This document shows, in pieces, positions 1-7,728 of a DNA stretch of 64,000 nt. Numbering within the stretch: the stretch's first letter is position 1; every line of letters begins with the position of its first letter. Origin of the DNA: CAVVEQ01 sp963828855 (GTDB lineage Bacteria > Chloroflexota > Anaerolineae > Anaerolineales > Anaerolineaceae); assembly GCA_963828855.1 (NCBI GenBank), contig CAWHGB010000007.1:1-64000 (forward strand), written 5' to 3'. The position numbers were made by a program, and so were the translations under genes. A model generated the notes under the pieces. It was not told the DNA's origin. It saw nothing but the letters and a program-made list of their open reading frames with translations, and searched no databases.

Positions 1-714
1 CATTGTATACAACTTCACCCCCTGAACCTGTTGGAAGCTTGCGCCTTGTTGAATAGTGTTTATTGCTGCCTCTTCATCTATTATTCGTGAACCGGACAGA
101 TAAGTTATCCCGTAATTGAATAATAACGGAGACAAAGGTGTTGAAGGACCCAACACCATCACAATGGATCCGGGAGGACATAATTTCAGTAATCCTTCGA
201 TTGTATGGTTGATAAATGCGGTACCAGTAATGGCAATCACGTCAGCTTGAGGGATATATTCTTTTGAGGCTTCTTCCGGAAAATCATCCCCAAAAGGCTT
301 CTTTTCGATCACCCAGCAATTTCTGGTTGTGGGTTTTATTCGATCAATAAATGGAAAATGACCGATGATCGCCAGGTTTTTTCCCTGACTTTCCTGTGTG
401 ATGATTTCAGCAGCATTTACCTGTGTGGTTTTTTTCTCATCAAATTCAATGAGAGAATTCAGAGCTGCAATTCCGATGCTGGCTTCAAGGAGGTTATCAG
501 ATAATATCCAGTTTGCCAGTTCCCGGGCGCTCTTTTCATGCAACTTCCCTACATCTCTAACCTGCGAGTGACCTGGTTGATCCTGCCTTATCATGGTTGA
601 ACCCAAACCGCAGTATTTACTGCTAACCAGGGTCCAGTGAACACCGATTATTATATTTTTGACGGGGATATTCTCATCTGAGAGAGTTGATAAGAGATCT
701 TCCAGAATTTTCAT
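1..714 (-). CDS. DUF4213/DUF364 protein, C-terminus cut by window edge
   Basis: The reading frame opens at the ATG at 714 and stays open to base 1 (238 codons, no stop), so only the last few residues should be missing; family members are about 250 residues. The N-terminal part resembles DUF4213 and the rest a Rossmann-like DUF364 ('putative heavy-metal chelation') domain, with the stretch AIIGHFPFIDR near the middle and VMVLGPSTPLSPLLF towards the end. It is the third gene of a leftward operon behind the XRE-cupin regulator and a His-rich NifX-like protein, with only 9 bases to the latter. The context suggests a metal-related role. The exact function of DUF364 proteins is not established and none is claimed. 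Confidence 0.75.
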   Translation of the reverse strand, partial: MKILEDLLSTLSDENIPVKNIIIGVHWTLVSSKYCGLGSTMIRQDQPGHSQVRDVGKLHEKSARELANWILSDNLLEASIGIAALNSLIEFDEKKTTQVNAAEIITQESQGKNLAIIGHFPFIDRIKPTTRNCWVIEKKPFGDDFPEEASKEYIPQADVIAITGTAFINHTIEGLLKLCPPGSIVMVLGPSTPLSPLLFNYGITYLSGSRIIDEEAAINTIQQGASFQQVQGVKLYTM

Positions 715-723
715 TTCGGATAT

Positions 724-1122
724 TTAGTGAAGCATCTCAGTGTGATCAATCAATTTTCCATCAATATATGCCTGTACAGCAGTATCAATATCATTGAGGT
801 CGGTTACGACAGGCTTAATATTGAGCTGACGCATACTTTCGTAAGCGCCCATACCCATACCACCACACAGCACGGCTTCGCAATCAGCAATCGCTTCTGC
901 CATGCTGGCATGCTTGCTGTGTGTTTGCGGATCATTTCCATGACCTGCACCATGATTATGTTCTTCATGAGGCTGTGAACTGAATTGATTGTGGCCTAAT
1001 TTGTTTCGTTGTTCGCGGTTGGTGATTTTCCCTTCTTCGATCGTGAATACCATGTAATATGGCGCACGACCAAAATGCTGGCTGATGGTCTTTCCATCAT
1101 CGGTTATTACAGCTATTTTCAT
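724..1122 (-). CDS. NifX/NifB-type iron-molybdenum cofactor-binding domain protein, His-rich
   Basis: This 132-residue protein matches the small dinitrogenase iron-molybdenum cofactor biosynthesis family. It starts MKIAVITDDGKTISQHFGRA and ends with the GGMGMGAYESM loop typical of the fold (residues 88-97). Residues 44-71 form an inserted His-rich loop with eight histidines, likely a metal-binding segment. The start overlaps the stop of the XRE gene by 4 bases (ATGA), and a good ribosome site (GGAGAGGAAG) lies inside that gene's 3' end, so the two are translationally coupled. No nif genes are nearby, so a role in nitrogenase maturation is unlikely. Related proteins occur beside redox or metal enzymes, and binding of an Fe-S or Mo cluster is an inference. 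Confidence 0.82.
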   Translation of the reverse strand: MKIAVITDDGKTISQHFGRAPYYMVFTIEEGKITNREQRNKLGHNQFSSQPHEEHNHGAGHGNDPQTHSKHASMAEAIADCEAVLCGGMGMGAYESMRQLNIKPVVTDLNDIDTAVQAYIDGKLIDHTEMLH

Positions 1123-1772
1123 TCTTCCTCTCCTTCATCGAATTGAAAATGGGTTTTCCCTTGATCGGGGTTTTGAAAAAGTGGCGTGAAAACAATGATC
1201 ATCTGAGATTCATTATTGGAAGCATTTTCCCAGCGATGCGGCATTTGTGCGGGAAAAACGATACTATCTCCTGGTTTCATCGGGTATTCGATTTCCTCGA
1301 TTTGATAAAGTATTTCCCCACTTAAACAAAAAGCAAATTCAAATCCGGAATGAATCAGCGATCGTCCTCCGCTGCCAGCATCTTTCTGCATGGTGATGAT
1401 AAAAGGCTCAATCGTACTGTTCTTGATCCCCTTTGCCAGGTTCTGGATAAGGGCATGGCAACATGTTGCATCAGGGCGTGAGTGCTGTGGAGTAAAGACT
1501 ATCTTGTTTGCTGATTCGCTCGAATCAAAAAATTCTGCTATAGGAACGTCGAGAGCTCTGGCTAAGCGTTGCAAGGTGCCAATGGAAGGCGAGGTTTTTC
1601 CTTTTTCCACCATACTCAGGGTATTGATATTTAATTTACTTTTATCAGCCATTTGTTTCTGGGTGAAACCCTTACGGGTTCTAATCGAACGGATCCTTTC
1701 CCCCAACTGTTCCTCTTCCGCTTTGGAGTAATTTATTTGTGAGTTTGAATCGTTTCCGAGTTTGGTTTTCAT
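1119..1772 (-). CDS. XRE-family transcriptional regulator with C-terminal cupin domain
   Basis: A Cro/C1-type helix-turn-helix occupies about residues 20-75 (LGERIRSIRTRKGFTQKQMA followed by NTLSMVEKGKTSPS). A cupin_2 domain occupies about 120-205 (GFEFAFCLSGEILYQIEE, then PGDSIVFPAQMPHRWEN). This is the usual layout of XRE-cupin sensors, in which the cupin binds a small ligand. An ATG exists four codons upstream (1784). The ATG at 1772 is preferred because GGAGG lies five bases in front of it, and that site would be inside the coding region of the longer version. The gene heads the leftward operon and lies just downstream of a strong promoter whose -10 box sits in a palindrome, so autoregulation is likely but not proven. 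Confidence 0.88.
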   Translation of the reverse strand: MKTKLGNDSNSQINYSKAEEEQLGERIRSIRTRKGFTQKQMADKSKLNINTLSMVEKGKTSPSIGTLQRLARALDVPIAEFFDSSESANKIVFTPQHSRPDATCCHALIQNLAKGIKNSTIEPFIITMQKDAGSGGRSLIHSGFEFAFCLSGEILYQIEEIEYPMKPGDSIVFPAQMPHRWENASNNESQMIIVFTPLFQNPDQGKTHFQFDEGEEE

Positions 1773-1789
1773 CTCCACCTCCATTCTTA

Positions 1790-1805
1790 TACTATTATTA
1801 TAGTA
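1790..1805. promoter_or_regulatory. Palindrome over the -10 box, likely XRE operator
   Basis: TACTAT-TATT-ATAGTA is an inverted repeat with perfect 6-base arms that covers the -10 box and the probable start point of the XRE operon. A repressor bound here would block RNA polymerase. Autoregulation by the adjacent XRE protein is the simplest inference. Confidence 0.5.
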
Positions 1806-1825
1806 TTTTTATGTGGTAAATGCAA
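1797..1825 (-). promoter_or_regulatory. Sigma70-type promoter of the XRE operon
   Basis: On the minus strand TTGCAT (1825-1820) and TATAAT (1802-1797) are separated by exactly 17 bases. Transcription would begin near 1790, giving a leader of only about 18 bases before the preferred ATG at 1772. Confidence 0.7.
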
Positions 1826-2137
1826 TATTTTTACTATTTATTAAGTAATATTTTTCTTACGCATAAAAGTGCAGATTCCACCACCTGCATATCGAACAAG
1901 GAGGTTTTGTTCACAATTAGTTAATCAAAAATCACAATTTCAAAAACAAGAATGGTTCAGTTTGTTTGCGAACAATAAAGTCTATTTTCCCCCGACTACA
2001 AAAGAAATTTAATTCAGAAATAGATTCTACCTATCACAAATATTTACGTATATCATTTAGGTTGCAGTCTCATGCGAATCGAACACTTCTATAGGTTTTA
2101 TTGAGTGCGGAAAAAAGCATAATTCTCTGATGATGGT
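1826..2137. other. AT-rich intergenic region without a recognised gene
   Basis: About 310 bases separate the XRE promoter from the end of the leftward membrane-protein gene. The stretch is markedly AT-rich and no credible coding frame was seen. It contains GAACAA-N7-TTGTTC (1894-1912), a perfect 6-base inverted repeat with a GGAGG-containing loop. No T-run follows, so I do not call it a terminator. Confidence 0.5.
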
Positions 2138-2815
2138 CTAGAACAAACTCCCAATAGCGTCAACCACCCACTTGCCGCCGAGGATCAACAGAACCACCAT
2201 CAGCACCGTTGTGTTATGGACTGCCAGCCAGGCTTTCCAGGAATTCAGCGTTTTCTCGGCGGATTTTCCTGCAATTCTTGAGTAAATAATGATCGCCAGG
2301 ATGGCAAGACTGCACATTAGCGCAAAAATGCCCATGACGACCCAGGGTTGAGGGCTGGGAAGTTCAGCCAGCACAACCTCGAGTCCGGCAGCGATGGTGA
2401 TTCCTATATTCTTTGGATTTGCCCCGGCGATGGCAATTCCGGTTGTGAGCGATTTTCTTCCGGTAAAGTTATCAATGGAATTCATCCAGGGGGGAACCTG
2501 TGCTGGCTTGACCTGGTGCTGGACGCTTTTTCCAGTAGTACGCTGCCAATATTAGGAAGAGCATAGCCGAAAAGTAGTTTGAGAATACTCATGGTGGTCG
2601 TTCGTTCGGCACTGGCGGAGATGTGACCTGCCTCTGCCAGGAATATCACCAGCCAACCCATCAGCATAAGTGTAAAAAACCAACCAAGAAAAAATAATCG
2701 TGCTGTTGGCTCGGCCGCGCTTGCTCAACACCAGGAGGATCACCAGGATGATCACCAATGGATTTAACGCGATCACGAGCGCACCAAGGGTGATATCACC
2801 AATTACATTTGCCAC
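2138..2815 (-). CDS. GAP/SfLAP-family membrane protein (LysE-like fold), frameshifted
   Basis: The product resembles the Sap/GAP family of small transporters named after mycobacterial sulfolipid-1-addressing proteins. The N-terminus reads LGALVIALNPLVIILVILLV, followed after repair by a second membrane segment. A hydrophilic linker (KKRPAPGQAST) leads to WMNSIDNFTG, then the conserved ANPKNIGITIAAG motif and further membrane segments, about 225 residues in all. Three reading-frame breaks are present near 2688, 2545 and 2497. Removing one base at each (a T from a T6 run, an A and a G on the coding strand) restores the family pattern. The substrate is unknown; related proteins are linked to glycolipid or peptidoglycolipid export. 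It is a stand-alone leftward gene. Confidence 0.7.
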
Positions 2816-3059
2816 GTTATCCTCTTTCCACTCAAAGACCGGTGGGGGATACTTCTGCGATAATCAGTCAGTAAAATGATCAATTCTCCGGAAGAATAAG
2901 ATATTATGCCATGAAATCGCCCTTGGTGAACTTTTGGTCGGGATCATCACCTATGCAAATACCAGAACTCGGAAAGCACCCGGGATATCGAAGTGATTCG
3001 AGTTATATGCGATTAAAATGGTCTTGAGGATTCCATGGATATTGATTAGATATCGAAGC

Positions 3060-4051
3060 ATGATGAAAAAGATCAAGATTCCCCCCGCTCTGGTTCTCTG
3101 GATCGTCGCTCCCATTTTTGGCGAGCTTTTCTCCGGTTCCTCCCCCCTGAATGAGTATATCAACCCGGTCACCTTTCTCACCCTGGGTCTTCTATACGGT
3201 TCCGGGGCGATCATCTGCCGCGAGCTCGTCATCCGCTGGAACAAGGGATGGGTCAGCCTGCTCCTGCTTGGGATTTGCCTACGGAATCTACGAGGAGGGG
3301 CTGCTGGTGCAATCCTTCTTTGATCCCGGATGGATGGATCTGGGTGTGCTGGCAATCTACGGAAGGGTTGCCGGGGTGAACTGGGTTTGGACCGAGCACC
3401 TCACCATTTTTCATGCCCTGATCAGTATCCTCGCCAGCGTGGCATTTGTGGAGATCCTTTACCCGCAAAAACGCCGCGAAAGCTGGGTGCACGGATTCTG
3501 GTGGGTGGTCAACTGGATCGGTTTCATCGGCATCTATGTGGTCTGGGAGATCATGACCACTTATGATCCTGGGCTGTGGAAGATCGTCTCCGTGTTAGCC
3601 ATCGCGCATGCTTGTCCTCCTGGCCAGGGTAATTCCCAAACCAACCACTCCGGAGCTTCTACCACCTTCAGCGCGCCCCTGGCGCTATTTCCTGATCGGC
3701 TTCCTGGGGATGATCGGTCAATTCGTCCTGATTTATTCAGGCGCGGAAAAGAACTCCTTCCCCTTCGTTGTGAAGATGATCGTGCTGGTGTTATACGATA
3801 TTCTGATCCTTCTGCTGATTCTGCATTGGAACAAACACGGGGCTGCCTGGGATGACCGCCACCGTCTGGCATTGATCAATGGCGCGCTGAGTTTCTTCCT
3901 GGTGCTTGGACCACTCACTGTGGGCTCCCAGTATCCGGTAATGTATTTCAGCAACCCGGTCTTCCTGCTGATGCTAAGTCTAATTTACTGGAAGGTTGCG
4001 AAGCGTTATTCTCTTTCAGGTAAGGATCAAATAATATCAGGCAAGGAATAA
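3060..4051 (+). CDS. Uncharacterised polytopic membrane protein, frameshifted
   Basis: About 330 residues, almost entirely hydrophobic, with roughly eight predicted membrane spans. Two frame breaks are repaired by single-base deletions: an A near 3273 restores LLLGFAYGIYEEGLLVQSFF, and a C near 3608 restores IAMLVLLARVIPKP. The N-terminus begins MMKKIKIPPALVLWIVAPIF; an earlier in-frame ATG exists at 3018, but neither start has a convincing ribosome site. The CREL and GIYEEG segments faintly recall CPBP-type membrane proteases, but I cannot align the catalytic EExxxR motif, so no function is assigned. It stands alone, transcribed away from the preceding gene. Confidence 0.55.
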
Positions 4052-4193
4052 ATCCTGCTCAGTGATCACTCCGATCCGCCAGCATAAGTTTTCTATCCCG
4101 AAGTTCAGAAATTCTAATAATTAAATGCGTAACTAATCCCCGGGTTTGGGTATATTATTGTTGAAATCCAATTCTTAAAATAAAATGAGATTA

Positions 4194-4222
4194 TTGACTT
4201 CCCAAGCAAGATATGCTATCCT
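4194..4222 (+). promoter_or_regulatory. Sigma70-type promoter of the PTS operon
   Basis: TTGACT (4194-4199) and TATCCT (4217-4222) are spaced by 17 bases. They lie about 95 bases upstream of the preferred EIIA start and directly in front of a perfect palindrome, the expected layout for a regulated sugar promoter. Confidence 0.6.
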
Positions 4223-4238
4223 CACAAATGTGCTTCTT

Positions 4239-4254
4239 TGCACACGTATGTGCA
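4239..4254. promoter_or_regulatory. Palindromic operator of the PTS operon
   Basis: TGCACA-CGTA-TGTGCA is a perfect inverted repeat about ten bases downstream of the expected transcription start. A further partial half-site, TGTGC, lies at 4229-4233. Placement and symmetry point to a repressor site. The cognate regulator is not encoded next to the operon and cannot be named. Confidence 0.5.
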
Positions 4255-4317
4255 TGATCAAATTTCCTCATTCTCTTGCACGATCCGGAAATCCGGGAAT
4301 CCCTGGAGGATAATTCA

Positions 4318-4782
4318 TTGGCATCCGATAAGATCAAAGAACTGCTCGTACCCTCCGCTGTCTGTATCCAGCTTGACGCACCTGATTCAAAAACTGTAGT
4401 TGAAACACTTTCCGGTCTTCTCTTCGAAGCTGGTTATGTGCATGCAAGTTTCGCCCGGGCGGCTCTCGACCGGGAATCCAGGATGCCCACCGGCCTGCCC
4501 CTCGGCGGAAAGTACAATGCGGCCATCCCCCATACGGATATCGAGCATGTGATCAAACCTGCACTGGCTTTGGCCACCCTGAAAAATCCGGTGAACTTCC
4601 AGAATATGATCGAGCCTGAAACCGCCGTTCCTGTGCAGCTGGTGATCCTGATGGCGCTCGAGCAGGCAAAAACCCAGGTGGAAATGCTCCAGGAAATTGC
4701 CGGTGTCCTTCAAGATGCGATTATTATTGAGAAACTTATGCAAGCGGGAGAAATTCCCCAGGTTTATGAAGCATTTTCGTAA
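4318..4782 (+). CDS. PTS galactitol/fructose-type EIIA component
   Basis: The protein belongs to the EIIA-2 fold of fructose, mannitol and galactitol phosphotransferase systems. It takes phosphate from HPr on the histidine of the IPHTD motif (about residue 72) and passes it to EIIB. A TTG start at 4318 is chosen because GGAGGA lies seven bases upstream (4305-4310) and the resulting 154 residues fit the family. The frame is open further upstream to another TTG at 4276, which lacks a ribosome site. It is the first gene of a PTS operon and is followed by EIIB after 44 bases. The galactitol assignment rests on the separate A-B-C layout and on EIIB/EIIC similarity. Confidence 0.88.
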   Translation: MASDKIKELLVPSAVCIQLDAPDSKTVVETLSGLLFEAGYVHASFARAALDRESRMPTGLPLGGKYNAAIPHTDIEHVIKPALALATLKNPVNFQNMIEPETAVPVQLVILMALEQAKTQVEMLQEIAGVLQDAIIIEKLMQAGEIPQVYEAFS

Positions 4783-4826
4783 CCCGGGGAATTTTTATAT
4801 TTTTTTTACATAACAGGAGGAATTGA

Positions 4827-5111
4827 ATGGCACAACCGAAACGTATCCTTGTAGCATGCGGCACCGCGATCGCCACTTCCACTGTAGTAGCCAGATCGAT
4901 TGAGGAAGAAATGAAGAAACGCGGAATACAGGTGATAACCCGTCAATGCAAGGCTTCCGAAGTAAAGGGTCTTGAACACGGGTATGACCTGATCGTCACA
5001 ACCACGCCTTTGCCAAAAGACCTGGAAGTTCCGGTAATTCAAACCCTGGCATTTCTGACCGGAATTGGAAAGGAGGATGTACTCAATCAAATACAAAAAG
5101 CTTTGGAATAA
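4827..5111 (+). CDS. PTS galactitol-type EIIB component
   Basis: This 94-residue protein has the GatB-like EIIB fold. It begins MAQPKRILVACGTAIATST, where Cys11 in the P-loop-like CGTAIATS segment is the residue that carries phosphate from EIIA to the sugar. LDLIVTT-type strands follow (YDLIVTTTPLP). A strong ribosome site (GGAGGAATTGA) precedes the ATG. It sits between EIIA and EIIC, as in galactitol operons. The protein is complete and unbroken. Confidence 0.9.
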   Translation: MAQPKRILVACGTAIATSTVVARSIEEEMKKRGIQVITRQCKASEVKGLEHGYDLIVTTTPLPKDLEVPVIQTLAFLTGIGKEDVLNQIQKALE

Positions 5112-5155
5112 ATGTCTACGGTAAGAAATCATTCTAAGAATACGGAGGAAGTAAG

Positions 5156-6555
5156 ATGGATATAGTATTAGTTGCAATCAAAGGGTTTTTTGACAACCTC
5201 GGGGCGACGGTGATCCTTCCGATCATCATTTTCTTCATCGCCTTGATCTTTGGTGCGAAACCCGGGACGCGCTTTCCGCGCTGCCATTACCATCGGTATC
5301 GCATTTATCGGCATCAACCTGATCATTGGCCTGATGTGGGGCACCCTTACAGAAGTTGGTCAGGCTATGGTCAAGAACACCGGAACTACCCTCACAGTTA
5401 TGGATGTTGGCTGGCCATCTGCCGCATCCATCGCGTTCGCCACCCAGGTCGGGTTGTGGGTGATCCCCATCGCGATCCTGGTCAACGTGATCCTGCTGCT
5501 CATCCGGTTCACCAAGACCCTGAATATCGATGTGTGGAACTTCTGGCACTTCGCCTTCATCGGTTCCCTGGTTGCCATCGTAAGCAAGGATTTCTACCTG
5601 GGACTCTTCGCCGCCGCTGTCGCTGCTGCCTGGGCGCTGTTCTTCGGTGACTGGGTTGCCAAAGCCATCCAGCACTTCTACGGCTTGCCCGGTATCTCCA
5701 TCCCCCACCTGACCACCGGCCCTGGTGTTCCTTTCGCTGTGGCCACCAACTGGGTGCTCGGGAAGATCCCCGGGATCAAGAAAGTCAACTGGGAGCCCGA
5801 GAATATCCAGAAAAACTGGGGCATCTTCGGTGATCCCATCGTTTTGGGTTTCACCATCGGGTTGGTCATGGGCATCATCGCCTTCTACAATGTTGGGGAT
5901 ACGATGCAGGTAATTGTTAAAGTCCTGCAAACCGCCATGAACCTGGCCGCGGTCATGCTCCTGCTGCCCCGCATGGTCCAGATCCTGATGGAAGGTTTGA
6001 TCCCCGTTTCCGAAGCCGCCCGCGATTTCCTCAGCAAGCGCGCTTCCAACCGCGAGATCTACATCGGGCTTGGATTCCGCCATCCTGATCGGTCACCCGG
6101 CTGCCATCTCCACCGCGCTGCTGCTGGTCCCGATCGCAATCCTGATGAGCCTGATCCTCCCCGGCAACCAGGTCATTCTCTTCGCTGACCTGGCCGTAAT
6201 TCCCTTCGTAGTCGCCGGTTTCGCTCCGGTCATGCGCGGAAATATCTTCCGCATGGTCATCGCTGGCATTATCGAATTGGGACTTGGCTTCTACATCGCC
6301 ACCTCCATGGCCCAAACCTTCACCGCGGCTGCCGTGGAAGCAAAATTCACCATGCCCGAAGGCGCAGTCAATATCACCAGCGTCGCCGATGGTTTCCTAT
6401 GGACACCATATGTGTTCCAATTGGCTGGCAGGTACGCAAGCTGGCTCGGTATTGGTTTCCTGGCTGTGGTTGTGTTGGTCGTGATGTTCCTTTACAAACG
6501 CAACCCCAAGAAATGGGACGTTTTGGCTGGGGCTCCGGAAGAAGAAGCTGCATAA
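5156..6555 (+). CDS. PTS galactitol-type EIIC permease, frameshifted
   Basis: The membrane channel of the galactitol-class PTS moves the sugar alcohol across the membrane while EIIB phosphorylates it. The start reads MDIVLVAIKGFFDNLGATVI, and the body contains the family-typical GLPGISIPHLTTGPGVPFAV and GIFGDPIVLGFTIGLVMGII segments. Two breaks interrupt about 465 residues: near 5265 (GG read as GGG) and near 6070 (extra T). Deleting one base at each gives KPGRAFRAAITIG and IYIGLDSAILIGHP, restoring the GatC pattern. The AAGTAAG-GATGG start region with GGAGG upstream fits the ATG at 5156. The true substrate may be another hexitol or pentitol, because no dehydrogenase lies in this operon. Confidence 0.85.
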
Positions 6556-6616
6556 ACAACCAAAGTATTTGCTTCTAAAATCACGGTTGTATCATAACAA
6601 CCGGGTTGTAATAAAT

Positions 6617-6652
6617 ACCGGGGCAATCTGGATAAGGTTGCCCCGGTTATTG
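6617..6652 (+). terminator. Hairpin after EIIC (partial terminator)
   Basis: ACCGGGGCAA (6617-6626) pairs with TTGCCCCGGT (6638-6647) in a 10-base stem with an 11-base loop. Only a weak T-rich tail follows. A second smaller hairpin, CGGTTGT-N6-ACAACCG, sits just upstream (6584-6603). Together they probably stabilise the EII mRNA or attenuate read-through into the downstream genes. Confidence 0.45.
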
Positions 6653-6680
6653 AATATAATATTGTTATTGGAGATTAATA

Positions 6681-7395
6681 ATGGCAAAAATTGAAGAAAC
6701 TCGCATCTTTTCCGGGGAAATCGCCGGACCAATTGTACACATCGTTTGAGATGGCTTATCAAAAAGCCGGGTTTATTACCTGGAAAAAAAGACCTGTCGC
6801 CTGGCTGGCACTGGCAAAACGTCAAGAAGCGGATTCAGATGTTCAAAGCACCCTTTCTGCACGCCCAGGTAACCCATCTGCAGCTACGCTGGTGATCACC
6901 AGCGAGAAACAAACCCAGGGGCAACTCCAAACCTGGGCAGACGAAATCTGGAAATCGCTTGGAAGAAACGGAATCATAATGATTGATGTCATGATTAGAG
7001 GGTTTCTGGGGGAATGGGGGCAGGCAATTCTCAATTTTTACCAGCAGAATAGTGTTTGGATCAATGCGATCATCCTGCTTTATTTTTTGATCGTTATTCT
7101 CTCTCAGAATAATTACAAACAAACCATTACAGGCTTGATCCTCGCCATCGAGAATGAATATCCCGGGCAATTTGATAAAAAAACCAGTAAAGAAATCGCC
7201 AGGATGTTGAGCAAGAAAGAAATCCCCTGGCAGGTTGTATTGAATACCTCAAAATGGCCATTTATCGCCACACCGCGCCAGTTTTACCCGCACACCAGAA
7301 ATGAAACCTCATTGAAAAAGTTGATCCCGATCGAAATTCTTGCCGAAGCGATTTTCAATCGCCGAAAAACCGGATCAACCCAAACTTCGAAATAA
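6681..7395 (+). CDS. Unknown protein(s) of the PTS operon
   Basis: The first frame begins MAKIEETRIFSGEIAG at an ATG with GGAG eight bases upstream. It breaks near 6732, where deletion of one C joins it to QLYTSFEMAYQKAGF. The first 100 or so residues are soluble and contain WKKRPVAWLALAKRQ. From about residue 118 there is one membrane helix (INAIILLYFLIVIL) followed by a basic, soluble tail. An internal ATG at 6979 begins MIDVMIRGFLGEWGQ. If one extra G upstream is also an error, the first gene would stop at TAATG just there, giving two small genes (about 100 and 138 residues). I recognise no family. The position between EIIC and HPr suggests a PTS-linked accessory role. Confidence 0.5.
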
Positions 7396-7449
7396 TCATT
7401 TTTACCTCTTAATATCATAACGAGCCATAACCTCCAGGAGATCACCGCG

Positions 7450-7728
7450 ATGCAATCATCTGATATCTTAGTCACCCATCCCGTGGGACTGCATGCCCGA
7501 CCGGCAGCGGAATTCGTGAAAACCGCGGGGAAATTTCCCTGCAATATCACGGTGTGTAATCTGACCACTGCCGGAAAAACGGTCAACGCAAAGAGCATTC
7601 TAAGCGTACTCACCCTGGGCGTTCAGCAGGGCCACACCATTCGTATCGAAACCGATGGAGAAAAAGAAGAGGAAGCCCTGGCTGCCCTGAAAGACCTGAT
7701 CCAGACCAATTTTGGAGAAGCTGCCTGA
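7450..7728 (+). CDS. ptsH: Phosphocarrier protein HPr
   Basis: The 92-residue protein carries the HPr active-site signature HPVGLHARPAA with the phosphorylatable His at residue 15. The regulatory-site region NAKSIL has Ser49, corresponding to Ser46 of the well-studied HPr proteins. Presence of the Ser means regulation by an HPr kinase is possible, but no such kinase is encoded here. The stop overlaps the EI start (TGATG), so translation is coupled. CCTCCAGGAG precedes the start as the ribosome site. With EI it supplies phosphate to the EIIA encoded upstream. Confidence 0.95.
   Translation: MQSSDILVTHPVGLHARPAAEFVKTAGKFPCNITVCNLTTAGKTVNAKSILSVLTLGVQQGHTIRIETDGEKEEEALAALKDLIQTNFGEAA

Noticed and set aside
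724..1122. Evidence of nitrogen fixation from the NifX/NifB-like protein
   Set aside because: Small proteins of this family are widespread without nitrogenase, and no other nif gene is present in the window.
3060..4051. CPBP/CAAX-type membrane protease identity
   Set aside because: A GIYEEG segment hints at the EE motif, but the following Arg and the later His motifs could not be placed.
5235..6083. Long antisense frame opposite EIIC rich in Asp, Gly and Gln
   Set aside because: Its composition is the expected reverse of hydrophobic membrane codons, and the sense strand clearly encodes EIIC.
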